DNA of 8,642 bases from Porphyromonadaceae bacterium UBA7176. Lineage in GTDB: Bacteria > Bacteroidota > Bacteroidia > Bacteroidales > Muribaculaceae. The stretch is taken from positions 1 to 8,642 of the forward strand of contig DKVO01000008.1 of NCBI GenBank assembly GCA_002491245.1, given 5' to 3'. Position numbers and translations under genes: made by a program. Numbering within the stretch: the first letter of the stretch is position 1; every line of letters starts with the position of its first letter. This document shows, piece after piece, positions 1-6,110 of this stretch. Below the pieces are notes generated by a model. It did no database searches. It saw only the letters and a list, made by a program, of their open reading frames with translations, and had not been told where the DNA came from.

Positions 1-87
1 CTAATTTTCACTACTTACTTATTATCTTTGATTAAAAATCGTCCCCAATATAATGAAAGCCGACATTCATCAGTCAAAATAAAGAAC

Positions 88-142
88 AATCTATCTAAAA
101 AGGGCCGCAATCGCAAGGATTGCAACCCTTTTTAGATAGATT
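88..142 (-). terminator. Intrinsic terminator hairpin, copy A
   Basis: A 25-bp inverted repeat (88-112 with 118-142) closes a 5-nt loop at 113-117. Two positions mispair on the plus strand as C/A, but in minus-strand RNA they become G-U wobbles, so the hairpin is fully paired only when transcribed leftward. The GC-rich core is followed on the minus strand by a run of five T, and further T-rich sequence follows the outer stem. It would end transcription from the ATPase gene at 282-1490. By homology with 1598-1652 it is probably the ancestral dnaK terminator or a copy of it. Confidence 0.8.
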
Positions 143-158
143 ATCAAATTTAGTTATC

Positions 159-176
159 TTACTTCACTTCCTCGAA
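159..176 (-). pseudogene. Remnant of the dnaK 3' end (FEEVK*)
   Basis: Read on the minus strand, these 18 bases are identical to the last five codons and stop of the intact dnaK (1671-1688). Upstream of the phenylalanine codon the similarity to dnaK stops abruptly. The frame continues for only five unrelated codons (PVLSI) before an in-frame stop, so no protein is made from it. The match is continuous with a terminator hairpin related to that of dnaK, which argues against chance. I read it as the leftover end of dnaK displaced by insertion of the ATPase segment. Confidence 0.7.
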
Positions 177-281
177 AATAGAGAGTACTGGTTAATAGAG
201 TATTACGCTCACATGTTCCAAATATGGCAACTTTAAGATCTATTGTTATCAAGTTAAATCAATAATATCTGTTTGCATAGG
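177..281. other. Non-coding spacer after the ATPase gene
   Basis: No credible open reading frame is present on either strand. Bases 219-232 match 13 of 14 bases of 1506-1519, the stretch holding the -7 box of the ATPase promoter, in the same orientation. No good -33 box sits at the right distance here, so it is at best a decayed promoter. The first 80 bases of the window also show no gene. Confidence 0.5.
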
Positions 282-1490
282 TTAAGGCATATTCAAGAAG
301 TCGCGGAGAGAGAGCATTTTTATGCCGTTTTGGGTGTTTGGCGCCGAATCACGTAGTGTTATGACCAACTTTTCATAATTGTCGCCAATTGATTCGAGAT
401 TGCCAAACTCGCGCTCAGCCGTAGCTCTGTCATAGACATTAACCGCAACTTGAATGTATTTACGCTCCCCTTCTCTTTCAGCTACAAAATCAATTTCTTT
501 GTTTTTTTGAAGCATACCTACATTGATTTCGTAGCCGTCGGCTGACAGTTTGTTGTAAACGGCATTCTCAAGAATGGCTCCTATGTCCATTGGCCGATAG
601 CCTATGATTGAATTGCGTATTCCGATATCCTCGAAATAATATTTTTCACCTATCTCAAAGAATTTCTTACCCTCAATATCCCATCTACGCACCTTATTGG
701 TAATATATGCGTCACATATATAATCAGCGTATGCCTGAACGCTGTTTACAGTTCCCGATACACGTTGTGACTTTAGATAGTCGGCTATGCGTTTTGCCGT
801 AAAAATCTGTCCGGTATTATCTGCTAAGAAAAGCAGTAACCTTTGTAGGAAATCATTGTTGCGGATGGAATGTCGGCTTACGATGTCGCGGTAAACCAAG
901 GCGTCGGTAATTCCGGTGAGATATTCATTCCAGGTCTCACGTTGGGGGAGATTTCTCAAATATGGCATTCCTCCAAATTGCAGATACAGGTCTATGCTCT
1001 CATCTGAATCTTCAAGTGAATGAAACAGAAGAAATTCATCGTAACAAAGAGGGTGCACTCTAATCTCCATGCTTCGTCCGGCAAGCCGCGAGGCGATTTC
1101 GGAAGACAACATTGACGAGTTGCTTCCTGTGACATAGATGTCGTTTCGTGCATCGAGACATAGTGAACGGATAACCTTGTCAAAATCCTCAATCTCCTGA
1201 ATTTCATCAATGAATATATAGTTCATGGATGAATCTGACAGATACCTGACAACTTCCTCATTTAAATCTGACGCACTTTTGATATGAGAAAAAGCAAAAT
1301 CTTCGAGATTGATGCGAATGAAATTGGCAGTTGGGGATGACTGCCGGAGTTTCGCCTCAACGGAATTTAATATACAGCTCTTCCCAACGCGGCGTTGCCC
1401 TGTGAGCACCTTTATCATACCTTTTCCTTCATATCTCAAAATCTTATCAAGGTATTTTGGTCTCGGGATATTCTCTATTGTTTTAATCAT
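282..1490 (-). CDS. AAA family ATPase with C-terminal DUF4143 nuclease-like domain
   Basis: Predicted 402-residue protein of the AAA_14/DUF4143 architecture; its biological role is not established. A P-loop GQRRVGKS lies at residues 31-38, a Walker B IFIDEIQ at 92-98, a sensor-like asparagine at 124 in TGSNSS, and LAGR at 136-139. The C-terminal part has the layout of a PD-(D/E)XK fold (EIDFVA, then YIQVAVNV), but the expected E-x-K is replaced by Q-V-A, so nuclease activity is doubtful. I chose the ATG at 1490. An in-frame ATG at 1535 would add 15 residues but lies inside the -33 promoter element. The next start gives MIKTIENIPRPKYLDKIL, the usual opening for this family. The gene appears more AT-rich than dnaK and the ABC-F gene and is flanked by duplicated dnaK ends, which suggests acquisition. 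Confidence 0.85.
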   Translation of the reverse strand: MIKTIENIPRPKYLDKILRYEGKGMIKVLTGQRRVGKSCILNSVEAKLRQSSPTANFIRINLEDFAFSHIKSASDLNEEVVRYLSDSSMNYIFIDEIQEIEDFDKVIRSLCLDARNDIYVTGSNSSMLSSEIASRLAGRSMEIRVHPLCYDEFLLFHSLEDSDESIDLYLQFGGMPYLRNLPQRETWNEYLTGITDALVYRDIVSRHSIRNNDFLQRLLLFLADNTGQIFTAKRIADYLKSQRVSGTVNSVQAYADYICDAYITNKVRRWDIEGKKFFEIGEKYYFEDIGIRNSIIGYRPMDIGAILENAVYNKLSADGYEINVGMLQKNKEIDFVAEREGERKYIQVAVNVYDRATAEREFGNLESIGDNYEKLVITLRDSAPNTQNGIKMLSLRDFLNMP

Positions 1491-1505
1491 ACTCAAAAGT
1501 TTTCG

Positions 1506-1536
1506 CAAATATAGCAACTGTTTTGAATATATCAAA
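1506..1536 (-). promoter_or_regulatory. Bacteroidetes-type promoter of the ATPase gene
   Basis: On the minus strand a -33 TTTG (1536-1533) is followed by a 19-bp spacer and the -7 box TATATTTG (1513-1506). This matches the Bacteroidota housekeeping consensus TTTG-N19-TAnnTTTG exactly. Transcription would start near 1500, leaving a leader of about 10 nt before the ATG at 1490. The position rules out the longer start at 1535. Confidence 0.75.
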
Positions 1537-1590
1537 AAGAAGATTGCTCAAAATATTTCAGAGGGGTTTTATGCCTGCTTAGACTATGTT

Positions 1591-1688
1591 AAAGAATAAT
1601 CCATATGAAAAGGGTTGCAATCGCAAGGACTGCAACCCTTCTTATATGGATTTAGTTATACTAAGGTATCTTACTTCACTTCCTCGAA
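1591..1688 (-). repeat. Right copy of the dnaK 3'-end/terminator repeat
   Basis: This is the partner of 81-176. It contains the true end of dnaK (stop at 1671-1673) and its terminator. The 22 bases at 1667-1688 are identical to 155-176, the terminator portion has diverged, and similarity ends at the phenylalanine codon of FEEVK. If the segment between the copies was integrated by a site-specific recombinase, the 22-bp identity would be the crossover core. Confidence 0.85.
1598..1652 (-). terminator. dnaK intrinsic terminator, copy B
   Basis: A 25-bp inverted repeat (1598-1622 with 1628-1652) has the same 5-nt loop as copy A. In minus-strand RNA it contains two G-U wobbles and one C/A mismatch. 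The GC-rich core (AAGGGTTGCA and its complement) is followed by TTTT on the minus strand. It lies 18 bp beyond the dnaK stop and separates dnaK from the downstream ATPase promoter. Confidence 0.8.
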
Positions 1689-3590
1689 GTCTACGTCGGT
1701 CACATGGTCATCGGGGTTGCCTCCCTGATTGCCGGGGTTGGTGTAGCCACCCTGTGCACCTGCCTGCTGCTGGGCCTGCTGAGCCTGGGCCTGAGCATTG
1801 AGGATGTCTTGCTGGGCTGCGCCGAAAGTTGCCTCGATATCCTTGATTGCAGCGTCGATGCCTGCGAGGTCTGCGTTTTTGTGAGCCTCTTTCAGTTTGG
1901 CTACCGCACCTTCGATTGCAGAGCGTTTGTCTGCAGGTATCTTGTCGCCGAGTTCGCCGAGCTGCTTCTCTGTCTGGTGGATGATTGCCTCAGCCTGATT
2001 GAGCTTGTCTACGCGCTCTTTCTCGCGAGCGTCAGCCTCAGCGTTGGCAGCAGCCTCGTCTTTCATTCGCTTGATTTCGGCGTCGGTAAGGCCGCTCGAT
2101 GCTTCGATACGTATGCTCTGTTCCTTTCCTGTAGCCTTATCCTTGGCCGATACATTGAGGATACCGTTGGCGTCGATTTCGAATGTCACCTCAATCTGGG
2201 GGATACCACGGGGTGCCGGAGCGATGCCATCGAGGTGGAATTTGCCGAGGAGTTTGTCGTCCTTGGCCATCGGGCGCTCACCCTGGAGGACGTTGATCTC
2301 AACCGAGGGCTGGTTGTCGGCGGCAGTCGAGAATGTTTCGCTCTTTCGGGTAGGTATGGTTGTGTTGGCTTCGATGAGCTTGGTCATCACGCCACCGAGG
2401 GTCTCGATACCCACACTCAGAGGAACAACGTCGAGAAGAAGCACGTCTTTCACATCGCCTGAGAGCACACCGCCCTGGATAGCGGCACCGATGGCTACAA
2501 CTTCGTCGGGGTTGACACCCTTCGACGGAGCCTTGCCGAAGAATTTCTGCACTTCTTCCTGAATTGCAGGAATACGGGTCGAACCGCCCACGAGGATAAC
2601 CTCGTCGATATCCGATGCCTTGAGGCCGGCGTCGCGGAGTGCTTCTTCACACGGCTTGATGGTAGCGTGGATGAGTTTGTCGGCAAGCTGTTCGAATTTG
2701 GCGCGTGTGAGCGTCAGCTGCAAGTGTTTGGGGCCAGTAGCGTCGGCTGTGATATAGGGAAGGTTGATTTCGGTCGATGTGGCGCTCGAAAGCTCGATTT
2801 TAGCTTTCTCGGCAGCGTCTTTGAGGCGCTGGAGGGCCATAGCATCCTTGCGCAGGTCGATGCCTTCTTTTTCGAGGAAGGTGTCGGCAAGGTAGTCGAT
2901 GATCACATGGTCGAAGTCATCACCACCGAGGTGGGTGTCACCGTTGGTCGATTTCACTTCGAAGACGCCGTCACCAAGCTCGAGGATAGAGATATCGAAT
3001 GTACCGCCACCGAGGTCGAATACAGCGATCTTCATGTCCTTGTCGGCCTTGTCAAGACCATAGGCAAGGGCTGCTGCTGTAGGTTCGTTCACGATACGGC
3101 GTACAGTCAGACCGGCAATTTCACCGGCTTCCTTGGTGGCCTGGCGCTGAGAGTCGTTGAAGTAGGCCGGTACTGTGATGACAGCTTCGGTCACGGCCTG
3201 ACCGAGATAGTCCTCTGCCGTTTTCTTCATCTTCTGGAGGATCATCGCCGAAATTTCTTGGGGCGAATATTCGCGGCCGTCGATGTCGATGCGCGGAGTG
3301 TTGTTGGCGCCGCGTACGACTTTATAAGGTACTCGGGCGATTTCATTCTGCACCTGGTCGTAGGTCTCGCCCATGAAACGTTTGATAGAATAGATGGTAC
3401 GTGTGGGGTTTGTCACAGCCTGACGTTTGGCCGGGTCGCCCACTTTGCGTTCGCCGCCGTCGACAAATGCTACCACCGACGGGGTGGTGCGGTGGCCTTC
3501 GCTATTAGGTATTACTTCGGGAGTGTTGCCTTCAAGTACTGCAACGCAGGAATTGGTAGTTCCAAGATCGATGCCGATAATTTTTCCCAT
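1671..3590 (-). CDS. dnaK: Molecular chaperone DnaK (Hsp70)
   Basis: Full-length 639-residue cytoplasmic Hsp70 that binds exposed hydrophobic peptides in an ATP-driven cycle with DnaJ and GrpE, neither of which is encoded here. The ATPase domain spans about residues 1-380, with phosphate loop 1 IGIDLGTTNS (5-14), the catalytic lysine equivalent K70, DLGGGTFDIS (192-201) and adenosine-site VGGSTRIP (334-341). The interdomain linker VLLLDVVPL (383-391) leads to the substrate-binding domain (about 394-500) and a helical lid. A Q/A-rich low-complexity stretch (about 595-612) precedes the conserved tail DVDFEEVK. The ATG at 3590 gives the standard start MGKIIGIDLGTTNS. It is divergent from the ABC-F gene and followed by its own terminator. 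Nothing in the protein is unusual; the oddity is the second copy of its 3' end at 159-176. Confidence 0.98.
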   Translation of the reverse strand: MGKIIGIDLGTTNSCVAVLEGNTPEVIPNSEGHRTTPSVVAFVDGGERKVGDPAKRQAVTNPTRTIYSIKRFMGETYDQVQNEIARVPYKVVRGANNTPRIDIDGREYSPQEISAMILQKMKKTAEDYLGQAVTEAVITVPAYFNDSQRQATKEAGEIAGLTVRRIVNEPTAAALAYGLDKADKDMKIAVFDLGGGTFDISILELGDGVFEVKSTNGDTHLGGDDFDHVIIDYLADTFLEKEGIDLRKDAMALQRLKDAAEKAKIELSSATSTEINLPYITADATGPKHLQLTLTRAKFEQLADKLIHATIKPCEEALRDAGLKASDIDEVILVGGSTRIPAIQEEVQKFFGKAPSKGVNPDEVVAIGAAIQGGVLSGDVKDVLLLDVVPLSVGIETLGGVMTKLIEANTTIPTRKSETFSTAADNQPSVEINVLQGERPMAKDDKLLGKFHLDGIAPAPRGIPQIEVTFEIDANGILNVSAKDKATGKEQSIRIEASSGLTDAEIKRMKDEAAANAEADAREKERVDKLNQAEAIIHQTEKQLGELGDKIPADKRSAIEGAVAKLKEAHKNADLAGIDAAIKDIEATFGAAQQDILNAQAQAQQAQQQAGAQGGYTNPGNQGGNPDDHVTDVDFEEVK

Positions 3591-3651
3591 AATGGTATGT
3601 GTTTATATATTTTTTATGTTTTTATTTTCGTTTTGTCACGCTATCAGATAA

Positions 3652-3666
3652 ACAAATCACGTGCCA
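3652..3666 (-). promoter_or_regulatory. Candidate sigma-54-type promoter of dnaK
   Basis: On the minus strand the sequence reads TGGCACGTGATTTGT. It matches the -24/-12 pattern TGGCAC-N5-TTGC except for T in place of the final C. Transcription would start near 3640 and give an A-rich leader of about 50 nt. No good TAnnTTTG housekeeping -7 box lies between here and the dnaK start. The element overlaps one of two CACGTG palindromes in this region. The assignment rests on the motif alone. Confidence 0.4.
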
Positions 3667-3690
3667 AAAAAGTTGACTGCCACTTTGTCA

Positions 3691-3722
3691 GTCGCCACGT
3701 GTCGAATTTTTTTGTAACTTTG
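3691..3722 (+). promoter_or_regulatory. Promoter of the ABC-F/Dabb operon
   Basis: A good -7 box TAACTTTG lies at 3715-3722. About 20 bp upstream only a weak -33 (GTCG, 3691-3694) is present. Transcription would start near 3729, leaving a leader of roughly 18 nt before the ATG at 3747. The T-rich spacer and the position immediately before the gene support the call. Confidence 0.55.
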
Positions 3723-3746
3723 CAGTTGTTTTCCACCGAATAATAA

Positions 3747-5363
3747 ATGATTACAGTTACAAACCTTGGCATCCAGTTCGGCAAAAAGCCCCTCTTTCAG
3801 GATGTCAACCTCAAATTCACGCCCGGCAATTGCTATGGCATCATAGGCGCGAACGGCGCCGGCAAGTCAACCCTCATGCGTATGCTCTCGGGTCAGCTGG
3901 CTCCGACGGCCGGCTCAATTTCCCAAGGTCCTGGCGAGCGTATGAGCGTCCTCGAGCAGGACCATTTTAAATTCGACGACTGCACTGTGCTCGAAACCGT
4001 CCTCCGCGGTCACACCGTCCTGTGGGATATTATGCAGGAGAAAGACGCGCTGTATGCCAAACCCGACTTCAGCGATGCCGACGGTGTGCGTGCGGCCGAG
4101 CTCGAAGAACGTTTCGCCGAGCTCGAGGGCTGGAATGCCGAGAGCGATGCTGCAGCCCTGCTCAGTGGCCTTGGCATTAAAGAAGACCGTCATGGCATGT
4201 TGATGCGCGACGTCAGCGCCAACGAGAAGGTCCGCGTCCTCCTGGCAAAGGCTCTTTTTGGCAATCCCGACAATCTTCTTCTCGACGAACCTACCAACGA
4301 CCTTGACCTCGACACAGTGGCCTGGCTCGAAAACTATCTGTCGAATTTCGAGAATACAGTCCTTGTCGTGTCGCACGACCGCCACTTCCTCGACTCTGTG
4401 TGTACGCATACCCTCGATATTGACTACAACCGTCTGCAACTCTTTGCAGGTAACTATTCGTATTGGTACGAGAGCTCGCAACTTGCCCTGCGTCAGCAGC
4501 AGCAGGCCAACAAGAAAGCCGAGGAGAAACGGGCCGAGTTGCTCGAATTCATACGCCGTTTCAGCGCAAATGTGGCAAAGAGCAAGCAGACCACATCGCG
4601 CAAGAAGATGCTCGAGAAACTTAATATTGAGGAGATACAGCCTTCGTTGCGTCGATATCCGGGAATTATCTTCACCCCCGAGCGCGAGGTCGGTAACAAG
4701 ATACTTGAGGTTAAAGGTCTTACGGCGTCGGTCGACGGCGAAGTGCTCTTCCGCGACGTAAATTTCCAGATAGAGAAGGGCGACAAGGTTGCCTTCCTGA
4801 GCCATGACCCCCGTGCCATGACTGCGCTTTTTGAGATTATTTCGGGCAACCGCAAGCCCGACGAAGGCTCCTTCGACTGGGGACAGACTATCACAACCGC
4901 TTATCTGCCGCTCGATAATTCGGCATTTTTCAATACTGACTACAACCTCGTCGACTGGCTGTCGCAGTTCAGCGACGACTCGTCGGAGATATACCTCAAA
5001 GGTTTCCTCGGCAAGATGCTCTTCTCCGGCGAAGATGTGCTCAAGAAAGCATCGGTTCTGTCCGGTGGCGAGAAAATGCGTTGCATGATTGCTCGCATGA
5101 TGCTCCGCAACGCCAACACCATGATACTCGACTCGCCCACCAACCACCTCGACCTCGAGTCAATCCAGGCGTTCAACAACACGCTCAAGAGTTTCAAAGG
5201 TGTGATACTCATGGCCTCGCACGACCACGAATTTATACAGACCGTCTGCAACCGCATAATCGAGCTCACTCCCGGCGGCATAATCGACAAGCTCACCGAG
5301 TACGACGACTATATCGCCGATCCACGTGTGGCCGAGATGAGGGAGAAACTATACGCCAAATAA
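3747..5363 (+). CDS. ABC-F family ATPase, YbiT-like, with one degenerate ATP site
   Basis: A 538-residue soluble protein with two ATP-binding cassettes and no membrane segments, typical of ABC-F factors that act on the ribosome; its exact target is unknown. Cassette 1 has Walker A GANGAGKST (34-42), Q-loop Q71, Walker B with catalytic glutamate (LLLDEP, E181) and switch H210, but its signature is degenerate (DVSANEK, 155-161). A charged linker follows (about 241-310). Cassette 2 has no P-loop lysine (LSHDPRAMT, 351-359), a leucine (389) where the Q-loop glutamine is expected, and serine 463 in place of the catalytic glutamate (LDSPTNHLD), yet keeps a perfect signature LSGGE (438-442) and H492. 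A composite site built from cassette 1 and the cassette 2 signature should therefore work, and the other should not. It is probably co-transcribed with the Dabb gene 23 bp downstream. Confidence 0.93.
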   Translation: MITVTNLGIQFGKKPLFQDVNLKFTPGNCYGIIGANGAGKSTLMRMLSGQLAPTAGSISQGPGERMSVLEQDHFKFDDCTVLETVLRGHTVLWDIMQEKDALYAKPDFSDADGVRAAELEERFAELEGWNAESDAAALLSGLGIKEDRHGMLMRDVSANEKVRVLLAKALFGNPDNLLLDEPTNDLDLDTVAWLENYLSNFENTVLVVSHDRHFLDSVCTHTLDIDYNRLQLFAGNYSYWYESSQLALRQQQQANKKAEEKRAELLEFIRRFSANVAKSKQTTSRKKMLEKLNIEEIQPSLRRYPGIIFTPEREVGNKILEVKGLTASVDGEVLFRDVNFQIEKGDKVAFLSHDPRAMTALFEIISGNRKPDEGSFDWGQTITTAYLPLDNSAFFNTDYNLVDWLSQFSDDSSEIYLKGFLGKMLFSGEDVLKKASVLSGGEKMRCMIARMMLRNANTMILDSPTNHLDLESIQAFNNTLKSFKGVILMASHDHEFIQTVCNRIIELTPGGIIDKLTEYDDYIADPRVAEMREKLYAK

Positions 5364-5386
5364 CATCAGCTTAATATTAAGTCAAA

Positions 5387-5683
5387 ATGATAAAGCATAT
5401 TGTAATGTTCCGTCTCGAAGGTCCGGGTGCCGGAGAGGCTGCATGTAAATTTAAAGAGGCTATAGAGGCTCTGCCTGGCCGTATAGAGCAACTCGTATCG
5501 GCTGAAGTCGGTGTCAACGACGGTCCCGACGCAGGCAACTGGACACTTGCACTTACTGCCGAGTGCCGCGACTATGAGGATCTTGCCGTCTATGCGGCCC
5601 ATCCGCTCCATCTCGATTGCGTGGCGATAATCAAACCGTTTATGGCCGCTCGCGCCTGCGTCGACTACATCGTCAAGGAGTAG
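5387..5683 (+). CDS. Dabb (stress-responsive A/B barrel) domain protein
   Basis: A 98-residue protein that fits the Dabb family of dimeric ferredoxin-like alpha+beta barrels. It opens with the typical MIKHIVMFRL, has a central beta segment NWTLALTAECRDYEDLAVYAAHP, and ends with a helix and final strand (VAIIKPFMAARACVDYIVKE). The HP in YAAHPLH is a common family feature. Members have varied or unknown roles, so no substrate can be named. The start at 5387 comes 23 bp after the ABC-F stop with no terminator between, so the two probably form one operon. A strong terminator lies 30 bp after the stop. Confidence 0.85.
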   Translation: MIKHIVMFRLEGPGAGEAACKFKEAIEALPGRIEQLVSAEVGVNDGPDAGNWTLALTAECRDYEDLAVYAAHPLHLDCVAIIKPFMAARACVDYIVKE

Positions 5684-5713
5684 GGTAGTTTCTTCAGATA
5701 GCATTAAACAGAT

Positions 5714-5758
5714 ATTATGGAAGCAGACTGCAACTAATATGCAGTCTGCTTCCATAAT
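5714..5758 (+). terminator. Terminator of the ABC-F/Dabb operon
   Basis: A perfect 19-bp inverted repeat (5714-5732 with 5740-5758) closes a 7-nt loop ACTAATA and is followed by TATTTTG. It lies just after the Dabb stop codon and well before the str promoter, so it isolates the two transcription units. Confidence 0.85.
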
Positions 5759-5770
5759 TATTTTGTGATG

Positions 5771-5923
5771 CATAAATTTCTAAGATAAATTTTTCGTTGC
5801 ACATGTGGTCATGATAAGGGAGACCATGAATGGTGATGGTGGCTCCGGTCTGTTTTGTCTCCGCCTTGGAAGCAACTCTAAAATTTGACTTTAAAAATTG
5901 ACGAAATTTTTGTGCTCTAAAAG
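5771..5923. other. Non-coding stretch upstream of the str promoter
   Basis: I see no convincing gene here. The part nearest the promoter is AT-rich and contains a 7-bp inverted repeat (AAAAATT at 5893-5899 with AATTTTT at 5905-5911, 5-nt loop). It may act as an UP-element-like enhancer for a strong ribosomal promoter. A weaker inverted repeat, TGGTC/GACCA, lies further upstream. Confidence 0.4.
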
Positions 5924-5955
5924 TTTGGTAGTTACGCAGATAATCACTAACTTTG
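5924..5955 (+). promoter_or_regulatory. str operon promoter (rpsL-rpsG-fusA)
   Basis: A -33 TTTG at 5924-5927, a 20-bp spacer and a -7 box TAACTTTG at 5948-5955 fit the Bacteroidota consensus closely. Transcription would begin near 5962, giving a leader of about 150 nt before rpsL. The AT-rich upstream sequence is consistent with a strong promoter. Confidence 0.75.
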
Positions 5956-5969
5956 CGCCGTTGAAAAGA

Positions 5970-6059
5970 GCGCTTCAGCGCCGCCGCATTGCTAATTCGC
6001 TAAGAATTAATGCAATGGGCGGTCTGTGTGATATGTGCAAATATTCTTTTTGACACACA
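5970..6059 (+). promoter_or_regulatory. Structured 5' leader of rpsL
   Basis: Three hairpins can be drawn. A small one, GCGC-TTCA-GCGC, lies at 5970-5981. A long one at 5981-6022 has three stacked helices: CCGCC/GGCGG, CATTGC/GCAATG and TAATTC/GAATTA, around a 5-nt loop, with a 1-nt bulge on the left and a 2-nt bulge on the right. A weaker TGTGTG/CACACA pairing joins 6025-6030 to 6054-6059. The first two share base 5981. An unstructured A-rich stretch then leads to the rpsL ATG. Such a leader could bind a ribosomal protein for feedback control, but that is inference. Confidence 0.5.
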
Positions 6060-6110
6060 AAAACGAGAAAACGAACAAAAGATTATAAGTAATAACACAA
6101 ACAAACTAAG

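Larger units (their letters stand above)
81..176 (-). repeat. Left copy of the dnaK 3'-end/terminator repeat
   Basis: This block matches 1591-1688 in the same orientation. The first 62 positions (81-142 against 1591-1652) align without gaps at 52 of 62 identical by hand count. The middle differs by two bases in length, and the last 22 bases (155-176 against 1667-1688) are identical. On the minus strand the identical part spells the last five codons and stop of dnaK (FEEVK*) plus four bases after it. The two copies bracket the ATPase gene as direct repeats. I infer that one copy is the original dnaK end and that the other arrived with the inserted segment. Confidence 0.85.

Noticed and set aside
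1491..1535. Longer N-terminus for the ATPase (start at 1535)
   Set aside because: The extra 15 codons overlap the -33 and -7 boxes of an excellent promoter, and the start at 1490 matches the usual family N-terminus.
88..1652. CRISPR-like repeats from the two similar GC-rich hairpins
   Set aside because: Only two copies 1.5 kb apart, diverged, each directly beyond a dnaK stop codon; they are terminators, not array repeats.
1704..2462. 252-codon plus-strand open frame with hydrophobic start opposite the dnaK 3' half
   Set aside because: The apparent membrane-like start is the antisense of the Q/A-rich DnaK tail. The sense protein is certain.
2667..3743. 358-codon open frame antisense to dnaK
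   Set aside because: It lies opposite a certain gene. Strong codon bias in dnaK opens the antisense frame; its composition (many C, F, V, H) fits no protein family and no promoter precedes it.
3915..5147. 410-codon open frame antisense to the ABC-F gene
   Set aside because: Shadow of a highly biased real gene with complete ABC motifs in the sense frame; no recognisable domain of its own.
5366..5773. 135-codon minus-strand frame over the Dabb gene
   Set aside because: It runs through the terminator hairpin and opposite a recognisable Dabb protein; no start context or family match.
5810..5885. Tiny open frame upstream of the str promoter (about 20 codons)
   Set aside because: Length expected by chance; no promoter, no conserved features and no similarity I can recognise.
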